DNA of 64,000 nt from NCBI RefSeq assembly GCF_900107235.1, contig NZ_FNPF01000002.1:62001-126000 (forward strand). Reading direction: 5' to 3'. The DNA comes from Citreimonas salinaria. GTDB taxonomy: Bacteria; Pseudomonadota; Alphaproteobacteria; Rhodobacterales; Rhodobacteraceae. The position numbers were made by a program, and so were the translations under genes. Under the pieces are notes generated by a model that ran no database searches, was not told where the DNA came from, and worked only from the letters and a program-made list of their open reading frames with translations. Positions 45,636 through 58,190 of this stretch are shown piece after piece (positions within the stretch are counted from its first letter, which is position 1; the number at the start of each line of letters is the position of its first letter).

Positions 45636-46247
45636 ATGGAGCTGAGGGCGCGGGACCTCGCGGTGGCACGCGGCGGCGTGCCGGTGCTTCAGGGCGTGGA
45701 TTTCGCGCTGGCGCCGGGGCGCACGCTGGTGCTGCGCGGGCCGAACGGGTCGGGCAAGACGACACTGCTGCGCACGGTCGCCGGATTGCAGCCGCCGCTG
45801 GCGGGCGAAATCACCGGCGCGGGCGAGCGGATCGCCTACGCGGCGCACGCGGACGGGCTGAAGGCCACGCTGAGCGTGGACGAGAACCTGGCCTTCTGGG
45901 CGCGCGTCTTCGGCCGGGACGACATCGCCCGCGCCCGCGCCGCCTTTGCGCTGGACGAACTGCGCGACCGGCCGGCGGGCAGCCTGTCGGCGGGACAGAA
46001 GCGCCGGCTGGGACTGGCGCGGCTGATGGTCACCGGCCGCCCGGTCTGGGTGCTGGACGAGCCGACGGTGTCGCTGGACGCCGCGTCGGTCGCGCTGTTC
46101 GCGGACGCGGTGCGGGCGCATCTGGGCCAGGGCGGTGCTGCGCTGATCGCCACGCATATCGACCTTGGCCTCGACGCGGACGTGCTGGACGTGACGCCCT
46201 TCCGCGCCACGGCGCGCCTGTCGGCCAGCGACGAGGCATTCCTGTGA
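45636..46247 (+). CDS. ccmA: Heme exporter ATP-binding protein CcmA
   Basis: ATPase (203 residues) of the CcmABCD heme-handling complex in System I cytochrome c maturation. Walker A is [11 protein letters not shown] (about residues 34-44), the signature is [14 protein letters not shown] and Walker B is [13 protein letters not shown] with the H-loop in ATHIDLGL. The ATG at 45636 gives [14 protein letters not shown]. The stop overlaps the ccmB start. No ccmE, ccmF or ccmH appears in this window, so the rest of the system is elsewhere. Confidence 0.94.
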   Translation: MELRARDLAVARGGVPVLQGVDFALAPGRTLVLRGPNGSGKTTLLRTVAGLQPPLAGEITGAGERIAYAAHADGLKATLSVDENLAFWARVFGRDDIARARAAFALDELRDRPAGSLSAGQKRRLGLARLMVTGRPVWVLDEPTVSLDAASVALFADAVRAHLGQGGAALIATHIDLGLDADVLDVTPFRATARLSASDEAFL

Positions 46248-46900
46248 TCGCGCTGCTGGCACGCGACCTGCGGCTGGCGGTGCGCGCCGGCGGGGGGTTC
46301 GGCCTTGGCCTTGCCTTCTTCCTGATCGTGACGGTGCTGGTGCCCTTCGGCGTGGGGCCGGAGGCGGCGATCCTGCGCGCCATCGCCCCCGGCATCCTGT
46401 GGGTCAGCGCGCTGCTGGCGTGCCTGCTGTCGCTGGACCGAATCTTTGCGCTGGACCACGAGGACGGCTCGCTCGACCTGCTGGCCACGGCGCCGTTGCC
46501 GATGGAGGGGGTCGCCTTCGTCAAGGCGGCGGCGCACTGGCTGACCACCGGGCTGCCGCTGGTGATGGCCGCCCCCGCGCTGGGGGTGCTGCTGCACCTG
46601 CCGCAGGCGGGCTATGGCTGGCTGCTGGTCAGCCTCGCGCTGGGGACGCCGGCGCTGTCGGTGATCGGCACCTTCGGCGCGGCGCTGACCGTGGGGATCA
46701 AGCGCGGCGGGCTGCTGCTGTCGCTGCTGGTGCTGCCGCTTTACGTGCCGACGCTGATCTTCGGCGCCGAGGTCGCGCGCCGCGGCGCCGAGGGGCTGCC
46801 GGTGCAGACGCCGCTGCTGATGCTGGCGGGGATCAGCCTGGGGGCGGTCGCGCTGCTGCCCTTCGCCTCGGCCGCGGTGCTGCGGATCAATCTGCGGTGA
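46244..46900 (+). CDS. ccmB: Heme exporter membrane protein CcmB
   Basis: 218-residue membrane subunit that pairs with CcmA. It has about six helices; the conserved [20 protein letters not shown] and [20 protein letters not shown] segments are characteristic, as is the C-terminal [17 protein letters not shown]. It begins in a four-base overlap with ccmA and precedes ccmC by 62 bases. Confidence 0.95.
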   Translation: MIALLARDLRLAVRAGGGFGLGLAFFLIVTVLVPFGVGPEAAILRAIAPGILWVSALLACLLSLDRIFALDHEDGSLDLLATAPLPMEGVAFVKAAAHWLTTGLPLVMAAPALGVLLHLPQAGYGWLLVSLALGTPALSVIGTFGAALTVGIKRGGLLLSLLVLPLYVPTLIFGAEVARRGAEGLPVQTPLLMLAGISLGAVALLPFASAAVLRINLR

Positions 46901-46962
46901 AGGGCTGTTGCGCGGGCCGGAAAAGTCGAGTGTAACGGAGCGGTAAGGGGACGCATTCACGC

Positions 46963-47691
46963 ATGTCGATCTGGGAATACGCCAATCCGGTGAAGTTCAT
47001 CCGCACCACCGACCGGTTGCTGCCGTGGCTGTGGGGGGTGGCGATCGCGTGCCTTGGCGCGGGCCTGATCTGGGGTTTCTTTTTCACGCCGGACGATTTC
47101 CGGCAGGGATCGACGGTCAAGATCATCTACCTGCACGTGCCGGCGGCGCTGATGGCGATCAACGCCTGGCTGATGATGCTGGTCGCGTCGCTGATCTGGA
47201 TCGTGCGGCGCCACCATGTCAGCGCGCTGGCCGCCCGCGCCGCGGCGCCGGTGGGCGCCGTCATGACGGTGATCGCGCTGGCCACGGGCGCGATCTGGGG
47301 CCAGCCCATGTGGGGCACGTGGTGGGCCTGGGACCCGCGGCTGACGTCCTTCCTGATCCTGTTCCTGTTCTACCTGGGCTACATGGCCCTGTGGGAGGCG
47401 ATCGAGAACGACGACACCGCGGCCGACCTGACCTCGATCCTGTGCCTGGTGGGGTCGGTCTTTGCGCTGCTGAGCCGCTACGCGGTGCTGTTCTGGAACC
47501 AGGGCCTGCACCAGGGCGCGTCGCTGTCCATGGACGCCGAGGAGAATGTGGCTGACGTGTTCTGGTATCCGCTGCTGGTCTGCATCGCCGGCTTCGTGGC
47601 GTTGTTCGTCGCGCTGGTCTTCCTGCGCACCCAGACCGAGATCCGCGCGCGGCGCACGCGCGCGCTGCGCCTGCGCGAGAGGATGGCCTGA
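46963..47691 (+). CDS. ccmC: Heme-handling protein CcmC
   Basis: CcmC (242 residues, six membrane helices) passes heme to CcmE. The tryptophan-rich periplasmic signature is WGTWWAWDPRLTSFLILFLF, and a conserved histidine is in YLHVPAALMA with another in NQGLHQGAS. The length and the position between ccmB and ccmD are as expected. The last base of its TGA is the first base of the ccmD start. Confidence 0.96.
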   Translation: MSIWEYANPVKFIRTTDRLLPWLWGVAIACLGAGLIWGFFFTPDDFRQGSTVKIIYLHVPAALMAINAWLMMLVASLIWIVRRHHVSALAARAAAPVGAVMTVIALATGAIWGQPMWGTWWAWDPRLTSFLILFLFYLGYMALWEAIENDDTAADLTSILCLVGSVFALLSRYAVLFWNQGLHQGASLSMDAEENVADVFWYPLLVCIAGFVALFVALVFLRTQTEIRARRTRALRLRERMA

Positions 47692-47843
47692 TGCCCGACC
47701 TCGGGTCATACGCGGTCTACGTGATCGGCGCCTACGCGGTGTCGTTGGGCCTGATCGGCGCGCTGGTCTGGGCCAGCGTGGCGCGCGCGCGCAAGGTCCG
47801 CGCGCAGCTGGAAGAGGTCGAGAGGAGGCCGCGCCATGGCTAG
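47691..47843 (+). CDS. ccmD: Heme exporter protein CcmD
   Basis: 50-residue single-helix protein: PDLGSYAVYVIGAYAVSLGL then a helix continuing to ALVWASVARARK and a charged tail. CcmD is always tiny and is recognised mostly by place: it starts on the last base of the ccmC stop and overlaps ccmG by eight bases. It helps release holo-CcmE from CcmABC. Confidence 0.9.
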   Translation: MPDLGSYAVYVIGAYAVSLGLIGALVWASVARARKVRAQLEEVERRPRHG

Positions 47844-48390
47844 GATTTCGCCACTGATGATCCTGCCGCCCGCGCTCTTCGCCGCATTCGCGCTGGTGGC
47901 GTTCTTCGGGTTGGGGCGCGAGGGCAAGGACGACCTGCCCTCGATGCTGAAGGGGCAGCCCGCGCCCGCGCTGCCCGAGGCGTCGCTGCCGGGTTTTTCC
48001 GCCGTCGCGCCGGGCGTGCTGCGCGACGGCGAGGTGACGCTGGTGAACTTCTGGGCCAGCTGGTGCCCGCCCTGCCGGGCCGAGCATCCGCGCCTGCTGG
48101 AGATGGCCGCCGAGGGCATTCCCATCGTCGGCGTGAACTTCAAGGATTCCGAGGCCAACGCCCGCGCCTACCTGACCGAGGACGGCAACCCGTTCGTAGG
48201 CGTACCCTTCGACCCGCAGGGACGCACGGCGATCGACTGGGGCGTGACCGCCCCGCCCGAGACCTTCATCGTCGATGGTGACGGCACGGTGCTGTTCCGC
48301 TTCGCCGGCCCGCTGGTGGGCACGGATTACGAGCGCCGCTTCCTGCCCGCGCTGACCGAGGCGCTGGAGGCCGAGGCGCCGGCCTCCTGA
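47836..48390 (+). CDS. ccmG: Thiol:disulfide interchange protein CcmG/DsbE
   Basis: Membrane-anchored periplasmic thioredoxin (184 residues) that reduces apocytochrome c before heme attachment. The N-terminal anchor covers about residues 5-25 (SPLMILPPALFAAFALVAFF); the active site is NFWASWCPPCRAEHP, followed by GVNFKDSEANARAYL and the cis-Pro motif GVTAPPETFIV. It overlaps ccmD by eight bases. A bidirectional terminator lies 138 bases after its stop. Confidence 0.95.
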   Translation: MARISPLMILPPALFAAFALVAFFGLGREGKDDLPSMLKGQPAPALPEASLPGFSAVAPGVLRDGEVTLVNFWASWCPPCRAEHPRLLEMAAEGIPIVGVNFKDSEANARAYLTEDGNPFVGVPFDPQGRTAIDWGVTAPPETFIVDGDGTVLFRFAGPLVGTDYERRFLPALTEALEAEAPAS

Positions 48391-48528
48391 TCGCCTGGCA
48401 GAACTGATCGCCTTGTAGCGTCGAGCCACTCGCCCGTGCCTGAAGGGCAGGGCGGGGGATCGGCCGCGTGCACGGCTTTGCCGTGGCCGGCGGCGGATCG
48501 TTGCCCGGGAAAGCAATCGCCCGGGAAA

Positions 48529-48558
48529 AAAGGCCCCCTGCCTGAGCAGGGGGCCTTT
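48529..48558. terminator. Bidirectional terminator between ccmG and acnA
   Basis: A 12-bp stem AAAGGCCCCCTG/CAGGGGGCCTTT closes a CCTGAG loop, with A and T runs on the two sides. It ends both the rightward ccm transcript and the leftward acnA transcript. Confidence 0.9.
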
Positions 48559-48583
48559 CGTCGTTCCTTCGGCGGGCGGCCGG

Positions 48584-51370
<2,787 letters not shown>

Positions 51371-51519
51371 GGATCTCTCCGTGTGGCTGATGCGTGTGAT
51401 GGCTGCCTGCTATCTGCATCATGCCATGGGACCGATCAAGGGGGTGCAGCGAATTTGTATACCGTCGCACACAATTTCTGCCGCGGGCGCACGCGTCACG
51501 GCGTCTCGCAATTGGTTGA

Positions 51520-51548
51520 TTGTTCATTCGCAGCATCGCCGGTTACAT
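51520..51548 (+). promoter_or_regulatory. Possible promoter for the DUF1223 gene
   Basis: -35 TTGTTC (51520-51525), 17-base spacer, -10 TTACAT (51543-51548), 32 bases before the ATG. The fit to the housekeeping pattern is moderate. Confidence 0.4.
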
Positions 51549-51580
51549 GGGGGCGTCCACCATCAGGGGTGCCTTGCCAG

Positions 51581-52291
51581 ATGCGAACGCCGTTTGCCGC
51601 CATTTTCGTTCTCTGCCTTGGCGTTTCGCTGCTGCCGCCAGCCGCGCGGGCGCAGCAGGACCCGGTGGTGGTCGAGCTCTTCACCTCGCAGGGATGCGCG
51701 TCCTGTCCGCCGGCGGATGCCAACCTCGCGCGGCTGGCGGAACAGCACGACGAGGTGATCGCGCTGGCGCTGCACGTGGATTACTGGGACTACATCGGCT
51801 GGCCGGACCGCTTCGCGCAATCGGCCTTCACCAAGCGGCAGAAGGGCTATGCCCGCGCAGGCGGGTGGAAGACCATCTACACGCCGCAGGTGGTGGTCGA
51901 CGGGCAGCATCACGCCGTGGGTTCGGCCCCCGACCAGGTTGCCGCGCTGGTCGCGCGCCACGCCGCCACGCCGGCGCCGGTGGAGCTGGAGATCGCGCGC
52001 GAGGGCGGCACGCTGGCGATCCGGGCCTCGGCCGCGGCCGGGCCGGTGGGGCCGGTGGACGTGCATGTCGTGCGCTACGCCGACAGCGTCGAGATGGAGA
52101 TCTCAAGCGGCGAGAACGCCGGCAAGCGGCTGACCTATACGCATATCGTCGAGGAATGGGACGTCGCGGCACGCTGGGACGGAACCGGCGCATTCGACGC
52201 GTCCGTGCCGGTGGCGGGGCCTTCGGGCGTGGTGGTGCTGGTCCAGAAGGCCGATTACGGCCCCATACTGGCCGCTGTCCGCTTGCGCTGA
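51581..52291 (+). CDS. Secreted DUF1223 thioredoxin-like protein
   Basis: 236 residues with a signal peptide (FAAIFVLCLGVSLLPPAARA, cleaved near residue 24). The DUF1223 signature is immediate: VVELFTSQGCASCPPADANL, a CxxC-like pair in a thioredoxin-type start. ALHVDYWDYIGWPDRFAQ, AFTKRQKGYA and TPQVVVDG are also family features. A periplasmic redox role is plausible but not shown. Its 3' end overlaps the convergent acyltransferase gene by 37 bases, so the two mRNAs are complementary there. Confidence 0.87.
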   Translation: MRTPFAAIFVLCLGVSLLPPAARAQQDPVVVELFTSQGCASCPPADANLARLAEQHDEVIALALHVDYWDYIGWPDRFAQSAFTKRQKGYARAGGWKTIYTPQVVVDGQHHAVGSAPDQVAALVARHAATPAPVELEIAREGGTLAIRASAAAGPVGPVDVHVVRYADSVEMEISSGENAGKRLTYTHIVEEWDVAARWDGTGAFDASVPVAGPSGVVVLVQKADYGPILAAVRLR

Positions 52292-53211
52292 CGCCTCGCC
52301 TGGCGGCCGGGTTTCCAGCGGCGGTGAATCCAGAACCACTGGCCGGGATCGGCCTCGATCCGGGCCTCGAGCCGGCGCGTCGCGTCTTCCATCATGGCGC
52401 GCGGCTCGCCGTGGGGGATCGGCGCCTCGAACACCGCGTCGAAGGACATGCCGTCGGGCCGGCGGATGCCGAAGAACGGCACCATCAGAGCGTCGGTCCG
52501 CAGCGCGATCTCGGCCGCCGACAGCAGCGTGGGTGCGGGCTGGCCCAGGAAGTCGATCGGAACGCCCGCGCTGTCGTAGACGTCGAACAGCAGCACACCC
52601 ATGCCGCCGTCGCGGATATGGCGCAGCAGGCCCATCGTCCCGCGCCGGCCCTGCTCGAAGACCGGGTCGGACAGGGCGTGCATGTTGGCGGCGTAATGCG
52701 CGTTGAAGAACGGGTTGGCCATCGGCCGGTAGAGCCCGCCGATCCGGTAGCCGCGCGCGACGAGGGCCGCGCGGGGGGCTTCGAAATTGCCGTAATGGCC
52801 GGTGACGAACAGGACGGGGCGGCCTTCGGCGCGGGCGGCCTCGACCGCCGGAAGGCCGTCGCCCCGGACGGGGGCGTCGCGCATGCGGGTCACCAGTCCG
52901 GCGGGATCGTAATTCTCGATCATGGTGCGGCCGGCATTGTCGGCCACCGCGCGGGCGATGCGGCGCTGGTCGTCCGGCGCCATGTCGGGCCAGACATGGG
53001 CGAGGTTCGCCATCGCGCGGTCCTGCCAGCCCAGCGCGGGGGAGAGCGCGCGCATCGTGCGGCCCATCAGCGCGAGCCGCGGGCGCAGCGGCAGCGCCAA
53101 GGCCGCGCGGATCAGCCCCCGGATCGCGAGATCGCTGGCGCGGTCACGCGCGGGGCTGCGGCGCGCGGCGGGCCGTTTCTTTTCGTCTGGTCGTGACACG
53201 CATCCACCCAC
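52255..53211 (-). CDS. Lipid A biosynthesis-type lauroyl/myristoyl acyltransferase
   Basis: 318-residue LpxL/HtrB-family enzyme. The catalytic motif is TGHYGNFEAPR (His and Glu spaced as in the family), then GLYRPMANPFFN, a DVYDSAGVPIDFLG segment and the final QWFWIHRRWKP, which is diagnostic. It would add secondary acyl chains to Kdo-lipid A at the inner membrane. The N-terminus is basic and lacks an obvious membrane helix beyond AIRGLIRAALALPL. The start at 53211 is not certain; a GTG four codons in is possible. It overlaps the DUF1223 gene at its 3' end. Confidence 0.88.
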   Translation of the reverse strand: MGGCVSRPDEKKRPAARRSPARDRASDLAIRGLIRAALALPLRPRLALMGRTMRALSPALGWQDRAMANLAHVWPDMAPDDQRRIARAVADNAGRTMIENYDPAGLVTRMRDAPVRGDGLPAVEAARAEGRPVLFVTGHYGNFEAPRAALVARGYRIGGLYRPMANPFFNAHYAANMHALSDPVFEQGRRGTMGLLRHIRDGGMGVLLFDVYDSAGVPIDFLGQPAPTLLSAAEIALRTDALMVPFFGIRRPDGMSFDAVFEAPIPHGEPRAMMEDATRRLEARIEADPGQWFWIHRRWKPGRQARRQRKRTAASMGP

Positions 53212-53297
53212 AAGGCTGCGCCGTTCCTAGACGCCGTGCCACGGATCGACAAGCCGGCGGCCTGCGCCGGGCCGATCCTTGCCGGTCGGGGCCAGTG

Positions 53298-54383
53298 TCA
53301 GTCCTCGGCGTCTTCTTCGTCCGGGCGGCGCAGGGTGATCTCTCCGCTGTCGATCAGCTGCCGGATGACGGCGATGACGTCGGTCATCGCGCGTTCGCCC
53401 GTCTTCGTGCCGACCTTGCCCAGCGCGTCGGCGTCTTCCTGCAGGGTGGCGCCCATGCGTTTCGAGATGTTGGCCTTGATGAAGTCCACGGCGGCACGGT
53501 CCTCGTCGCTTTCGGCGGCGGCGAAGGCGGTGGACAGAACGTCGGCGGGCACGTCGCGGGTGATCTTGGGCACGTCTGCGGGCTTGATCCTGTTGGGGAT
53601 GGTGGCGAAGGTGAAGATCGCCTTGCGCACGCGTTCCGCGAATTGCGCGTCGTCCTGTTCCAGCGCGCCCAGCAGCGTCTCGCGCGCCGCCGAGGTCGAG
53701 AAGTTCAGGATCTCGCCCAGCCGTTCGTCGGGCATGGCCTTGAAGGCGCGCGGCGGCTCGGCATCGAGCTGCGTGGCGATCGACAACCCGATGCGGTCGA
53801 CGGCGTCGGGGGTGACGCCGGTGGTCATAGACACGGCGTAGCTGATCTGGCGGGCGCGGTCGCCGGGCAGCTTGGCCAGAACCTCGGCGGCGCGCGCGAC
53901 GTCGATCTTCGACATCATCACCGCCGCCACCTGGATCGATTCGTTGCTGACGAGGTGGACCAGCTTCGCGACGTCGAGCGCGTTTATCCGCTTCCAGGGG
54001 TCGCCGATCTGGCGCACGCCGGCCTCCTTGCGCAGGCGGATGGCGGTCTGCGCGCTGATCTTGCCTTCGAGCGCGTCGAGCGCCCCGCCGATATGGCCCG
54101 GGAAGGACAGGCCGACGCCATCCAGTTCCTCGACGAATTCCTCGATCACCGCGTTCAGGGTGACGCGGTCGATGTAGCGCATCTTGCCCAGCAGCACGGT
54201 CAGTTCGGTCTGGTGTTCGTCGGGCAGCGAGGACAGCGGGATGTCCGCGCCCTCGTTCAGCATCACCTGGACGATGATCGCGGCCTTGGCCTTGCGCGAC
54301 AGCAGGCTTGCGTCGCGGACGACGCCGGGGGCCGGCAGGGAGGCCGCGGCCGCGGCGGCGGTGAGGGCAGGCAGGCGGGTCAT
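53298..54383 (-). CDS. fliG: Flagellar motor switch protein FliG (isolated, divergent)
   Basis: 361 residues with the three-domain FliG layout: RKAKAAIIVQVML at the N-terminal domain start, DEHQTELTVLLGKM, a middle domain around DVAKLVHLVSNESIQVAAVMMSKID, and the C-terminal torque domain ending VIRQLIDSGEITL. FliG sits on the MS ring and transmits torque from the stator. By hand alignment the conserved motor lysine (E. coli K264) is Ala here, while the R281 and D289 positions are kept. I start at 54383; 13 more codons are open upstream. No other flagellar gene is near, which is unusual. Confidence 0.85.
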   Translation of the reverse strand: MTRLPALTAAAAAASLPAPGVVRDASLLSRKAKAAIIVQVMLNEGADIPLSSLPDEHQTELTVLLGKMRYIDRVTLNAVIEEFVEELDGVGLSFPGHIGGALDALEGKISAQTAIRLRKEAGVRQIGDPWKRINALDVAKLVHLVSNESIQVAAVMMSKIDVARAAEVLAKLPGDRARQISYAVSMTTGVTPDAVDRIGLSIATQLDAEPPRAFKAMPDERLGEILNFSTSAARETLLGALEQDDAQFAERVRKAIFTFATIPNRIKPADVPKITRDVPADVLSTAFAAAESDEDRAAVDFIKANISKRMGATLQEDADALGKVGTKTGERAMTDVIAVIRQLIDSGEITLRRPDEEDAED

Positions 54384-54569
54384 GGTGCGGGCAGCTCCGT
54401 CGGTGGGCGGCGCGGCCGGCATCCCGCGCCCCCGTCAGCGATAGGGCCAACTGGTTTCCGCACGGTTAAACCCGCCCGGGAAAGTCGGGTGGCAAGTGAC
54501 GTGGATCGCTTGGAAAAACGCGCGGCATGGTCAGGGGAAGGCCGTCGCGGGAAGGACGCTCGAACGAAA

Positions 54570-54593
54570 GGGGGCGGCCCCTAGGCCGCCCCC
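54570..54593 (-). terminator. Terminator after the 50-residue secreted protein gene
   Basis: A 10-bp stem GGGGGCGGCC/GGCCGCCCCC closes a four-base loop; reading leftward it is followed by TTTCG. It lies 23 bases beyond the stop codon of the small gene and isolates it from fliG. Confidence 0.8.
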
Positions 54594-54616
54594 GATCGAT
54601 CGTCCGTGGCGCAGGA

Positions 54617-54769
54617 TCAGCCGGACACCACCTTGCAGGTATTGGTCGCGGCGTCGTAGATCATGCCGTCGGTGCAGGACATGGCCTGCCGGTCATGGGC
54701 GTCGCACGCGGCGCTGGCCAGGGCGGGCACAAGCGTCAGGGCCGCGGCTGCGAAAAGCGTTCTGAGCAT
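54617..54769 (-). CDS. Small secreted cysteine-containing protein
   Basis: 50 residues. A signal peptide (MLRTLFAAAALTLVPALASA) leaves a mature chain of about 30 residues with three cysteines. The part SCTDGMIYDAATNTCKV fits the pattern C-x-x-G-x-x-Y-D-x-x-x-x-x-C of chitin-binding peritrophin-A (CBM14) domains, but the chain is too short for a whole domain. A promoter (54799-54826), an AGGA site and a following terminator show that it is an independent transcription unit. Its function is unknown. Confidence 0.7.
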   Translation of the reverse strand: MLRTLFAAAALTLVPALASAACDAHDRQAMSCTDGMIYDAATNTCKVVSG

Positions 54770-54798
54770 CGTCTGTCATCCTTTTTCCGGATGCGGGA

Positions 54799-54826
54799 AT
54801 GGTAGCACCGGTTTACCTTGCGTCAA
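54799..54826 (-). promoter_or_regulatory. Promoter of the small secreted protein gene
   Basis: Reading leftward: -35 TTGACG (54826-54821), 16-base spacer, -10 TACCAT (54804-54799), 29 bases before the ATG at 54769. Confidence 0.5.
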
Positions 54827-54845
54827 AACGTCTTTGCTGCGCGCG

Positions 54846-56153
<1,308 letters not shown>

Positions 56154-56257
56154 CGGCGGGGCCTTTTCGCAGCGTCAAGGGTCGCCTGCCTCATAGGGCG
56201 CGCGGCGCGTGCGGACAAGCGATTGCGGGGCCCGGCGGGGCGTGGCATCACCGCGCC

Positions 56258-56674
56258 ATGAGCGACACCGGGCAGGGCAGGCGGCTGGCCGATTTCATCG
56301 GATCATGGCGGCTGGAGCGTCAGATCCGTCACGGCGACGGGTCGGTGGCGCGCTTCGATGGCCGCGCCGAGTGGCGCGCCGAAGGCGGTGGCGCGCTCTG
56401 CCTCGAGACCGGCACGTTGACGCTGCCCGACGGCGTCGCGGTGCAGGCCGAGCGGCGGTATCTCTGGGACGAGGCCCTGCAGGTGCGGTTCCAGGACGGG
56501 CGGTTCTTCCACGCGGTGCCGCCGCTGGGCGGCCGGGTCGCGCACGACTGCCCGCCAGACCGCTACGAGGCGACCTACGATTTCGCCGAATGGCCGCGCT
56601 GGCGCTGCACCTGGCGGGTGCGGGGGCCGCGCAAGGATTACGCGATGCACGGGCTCTACGCGCCCGAAGGGTAA
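56258..56674 (+). CDS. DUF6314 family protein
   Basis: 138-residue cytosolic protein with the DUF6314 pattern: DFIGSWRLERQIRH, then GRAEWRAEGGGALCLETG, ERRYLWDEALQVRFQDGRFF and the end WRCTWRVRGPRKDYAMH. It is probably a small lipocalin-like beta barrel. The function is unknown. It is divergent from purB and followed at 139 bases by DUF3422. Confidence 0.8.
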   Translation: MSDTGQGRRLADFIGSWRLERQIRHGDGSVARFDGRAEWRAEGGGALCLETGTLTLPDGVAVQAERRYLWDEALQVRFQDGRFFHAVPPLGGRVAHDCPPDRYEATYDFAEWPRWRCTWRVRGPRKDYAMHGLYAPEG

Positions 56675-56812
56675 GCGGCCGGAAAGCATGGCGGATTCGG
56701 GGCGCACGGCGCGGTATACCGATGTATTCGCGTAACAGACTGATAGTGCTTGATAAATCGTCTTTACTTTGGCGCGGCCGTCTTTACGTTGGCGGCAAAG
56801 GAAAGGGACGCG

Positions 56813-58111
56813 ATGCCGCCGATCCAGGACCACCCGCTGCGCTACCAGTTGGCGAACGAGCTGCACGCAAGGCCCTTTCCGTCGCTGCAGGTGCCGTGCC
56901 GCGCGGTCTACCTCGCGATCAAGAAGGCGCGGGCCGCGGCGGCGCGGGACCGGGCGCTGGACCTGCGCCACCTGACCGACCTGCTGGACCGCTACGGCGC
57001 TGCGCATCCGCAGCCCGGAGCCACGCATTACTCGGGGCGGATCGGCAAGCACCTGTTGAAATGGGAGCAGCACACCGAGTTCGTGACCTACACGGTTTTC
57101 CTGCAGGGCTCGGGCGAGCGCGCCTTCGATCCAAAGGACTTCGACGTCTTTCCCGACGCGTGGCTGGACGAGGCGCCCGGCGTGCGCGTGACCTCGGCGC
57201 TGCTGCGGGTGATCCCGCGCCCGGATGACGCGGCGATCGGCGAGGCGGTGCAGGACTGGTTCGTGCCCGAGAGCGTGGCGGTCAGCCGGGTCATCGACGA
57301 CGACGCCGTGGTGGCGGGCGATTTCCGCATAGACCCGGCGGGGCACCAGCGCTTCGCCGTCTTCGCCAGCGCGGGCATCGGCGCGCGGCGCGTGGGGCGC
57401 ATCGTCCAGCGCCTGTGCGAGATCGAGACCTACAAGGCGATGTCGATGCTCGGCTTTTCCCGCGTCAGGCAGATCGGCCCCCGGATGGGCGAGATCGACG
57501 CCGAACTGACCCGCCTGATGGAGGCGATGACCCAGCGCGAGGGCCCCGAGGAGGAGACGCTGAAGGCGCTGCTGAGCGTGTCGGCCGAGCTTGAGAGCCT
57601 TTCGGCGCAGGTGTCCTTCCGCATGGGGGCGACCGGCGCCTACGAGGCGATCGTCGGGCAGCGGATCTCGGTCCTGCGCGAGGAGCGGTTCGAGGGCCGG
57701 CAGATCTTCGCCGAGTTCATGATGCGCCGCTTCGATCCGGCGATGCGAACGGTGAAATCGGCGCGGGCGCGGCTGGAGACGATGGCCGAACGCGCCACGC
57801 GCGCCGCCGACCTGCTGCGCACGCGGGTCGAGGTCGGGCGCGCGGCGCAGAACCAGCAATTGCTGGAAAGCATGAACCGGCGCGCCGAGTTGCAGTTGCA
57901 GTTGCAGAAGACGGTCGAGGGGCTCTCGGTGGTGGCGATCAGCTATTACGCCGTGTCGCTGGCTGGATACCTGCTTTATCCGCTGGCGGATGTCGTCGGT
58001 GTCTCGAAGGGAGCGCTGATCGCGGCGGTGACGCTGCCGGTCGTCGCGCTGGTGTGGTTCATGATCCGCCGCATCCGGCACGCGATGGAGAAGGCCGGGC
58101 CGGATATTTGA
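56813..58111 (+). CDS. DUF3422 family membrane-anchored protein
   Basis: 432 residues. The DUF3422 start HPLRYQLANELHARPFPSLQ is clear, followed by HTEFVTYTVF and ETYKAMSMLGFSRVRQI. A helical, coiled-coil-prone middle (about residues 230-370) leads to two membrane helices at the C-terminus (SYYAVSLAGYLLYPLA and ALIAAVTLPVVALVWFMI). The fold resembles CorA-like or tail-anchored sensors but the role is not established. The ATG at 56813 follows an AAAGGAAAGG ribosome site. Its TGA lies in a 10-bp hairpin. Confidence 0.85.
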   Translation: MPPIQDHPLRYQLANELHARPFPSLQVPCRAVYLAIKKARAAAARDRALDLRHLTDLLDRYGAAHPQPGATHYSGRIGKHLLKWEQHTEFVTYTVFLQGSGERAFDPKDFDVFPDAWLDEAPGVRVTSALLRVIPRPDDAAIGEAVQDWFVPESVAVSRVIDDDAVVAGDFRIDPAGHQRFAVFASAGIGARRVGRIVQRLCEIETYKAMSMLGFSRVRQIGPRMGEIDAELTRLMEAMTQREGPEEETLKALLSVSAELESLSAQVSFRMGATGAYEAIVGQRISVLREERFEGRQIFAEFMMRRFDPAMRTVKSARARLETMAERATRAADLLRTRVEVGRAAQNQQLLESMNRRAELQLQLQKTVEGLSVVAISYYAVSLAGYLLYPLADVVGVSKGALIAAVTLPVVALVWFMIRRIRHAMEKAGPDI

Positions 58112-58143
58112 CCGGCGGCCGCGGCTGCGGCGCCCGCCGGTCA
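58109..58143. terminator. Hairpin beginning in the DUF3422 stop codon
   Basis: TGACCGGCGG pairs with CCGCCGGTCA (10 bp); the 15-base loop can form a further 4-bp stem. The TGA stop is the first three bases. There is no T run, but it stands between convergent genes. Confidence 0.45.
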
Positions 58144-58190
58144 GTCATTTGCTCGAAGCCAGGGCTTGCACATCCCGGGAAGGCGCGCGG

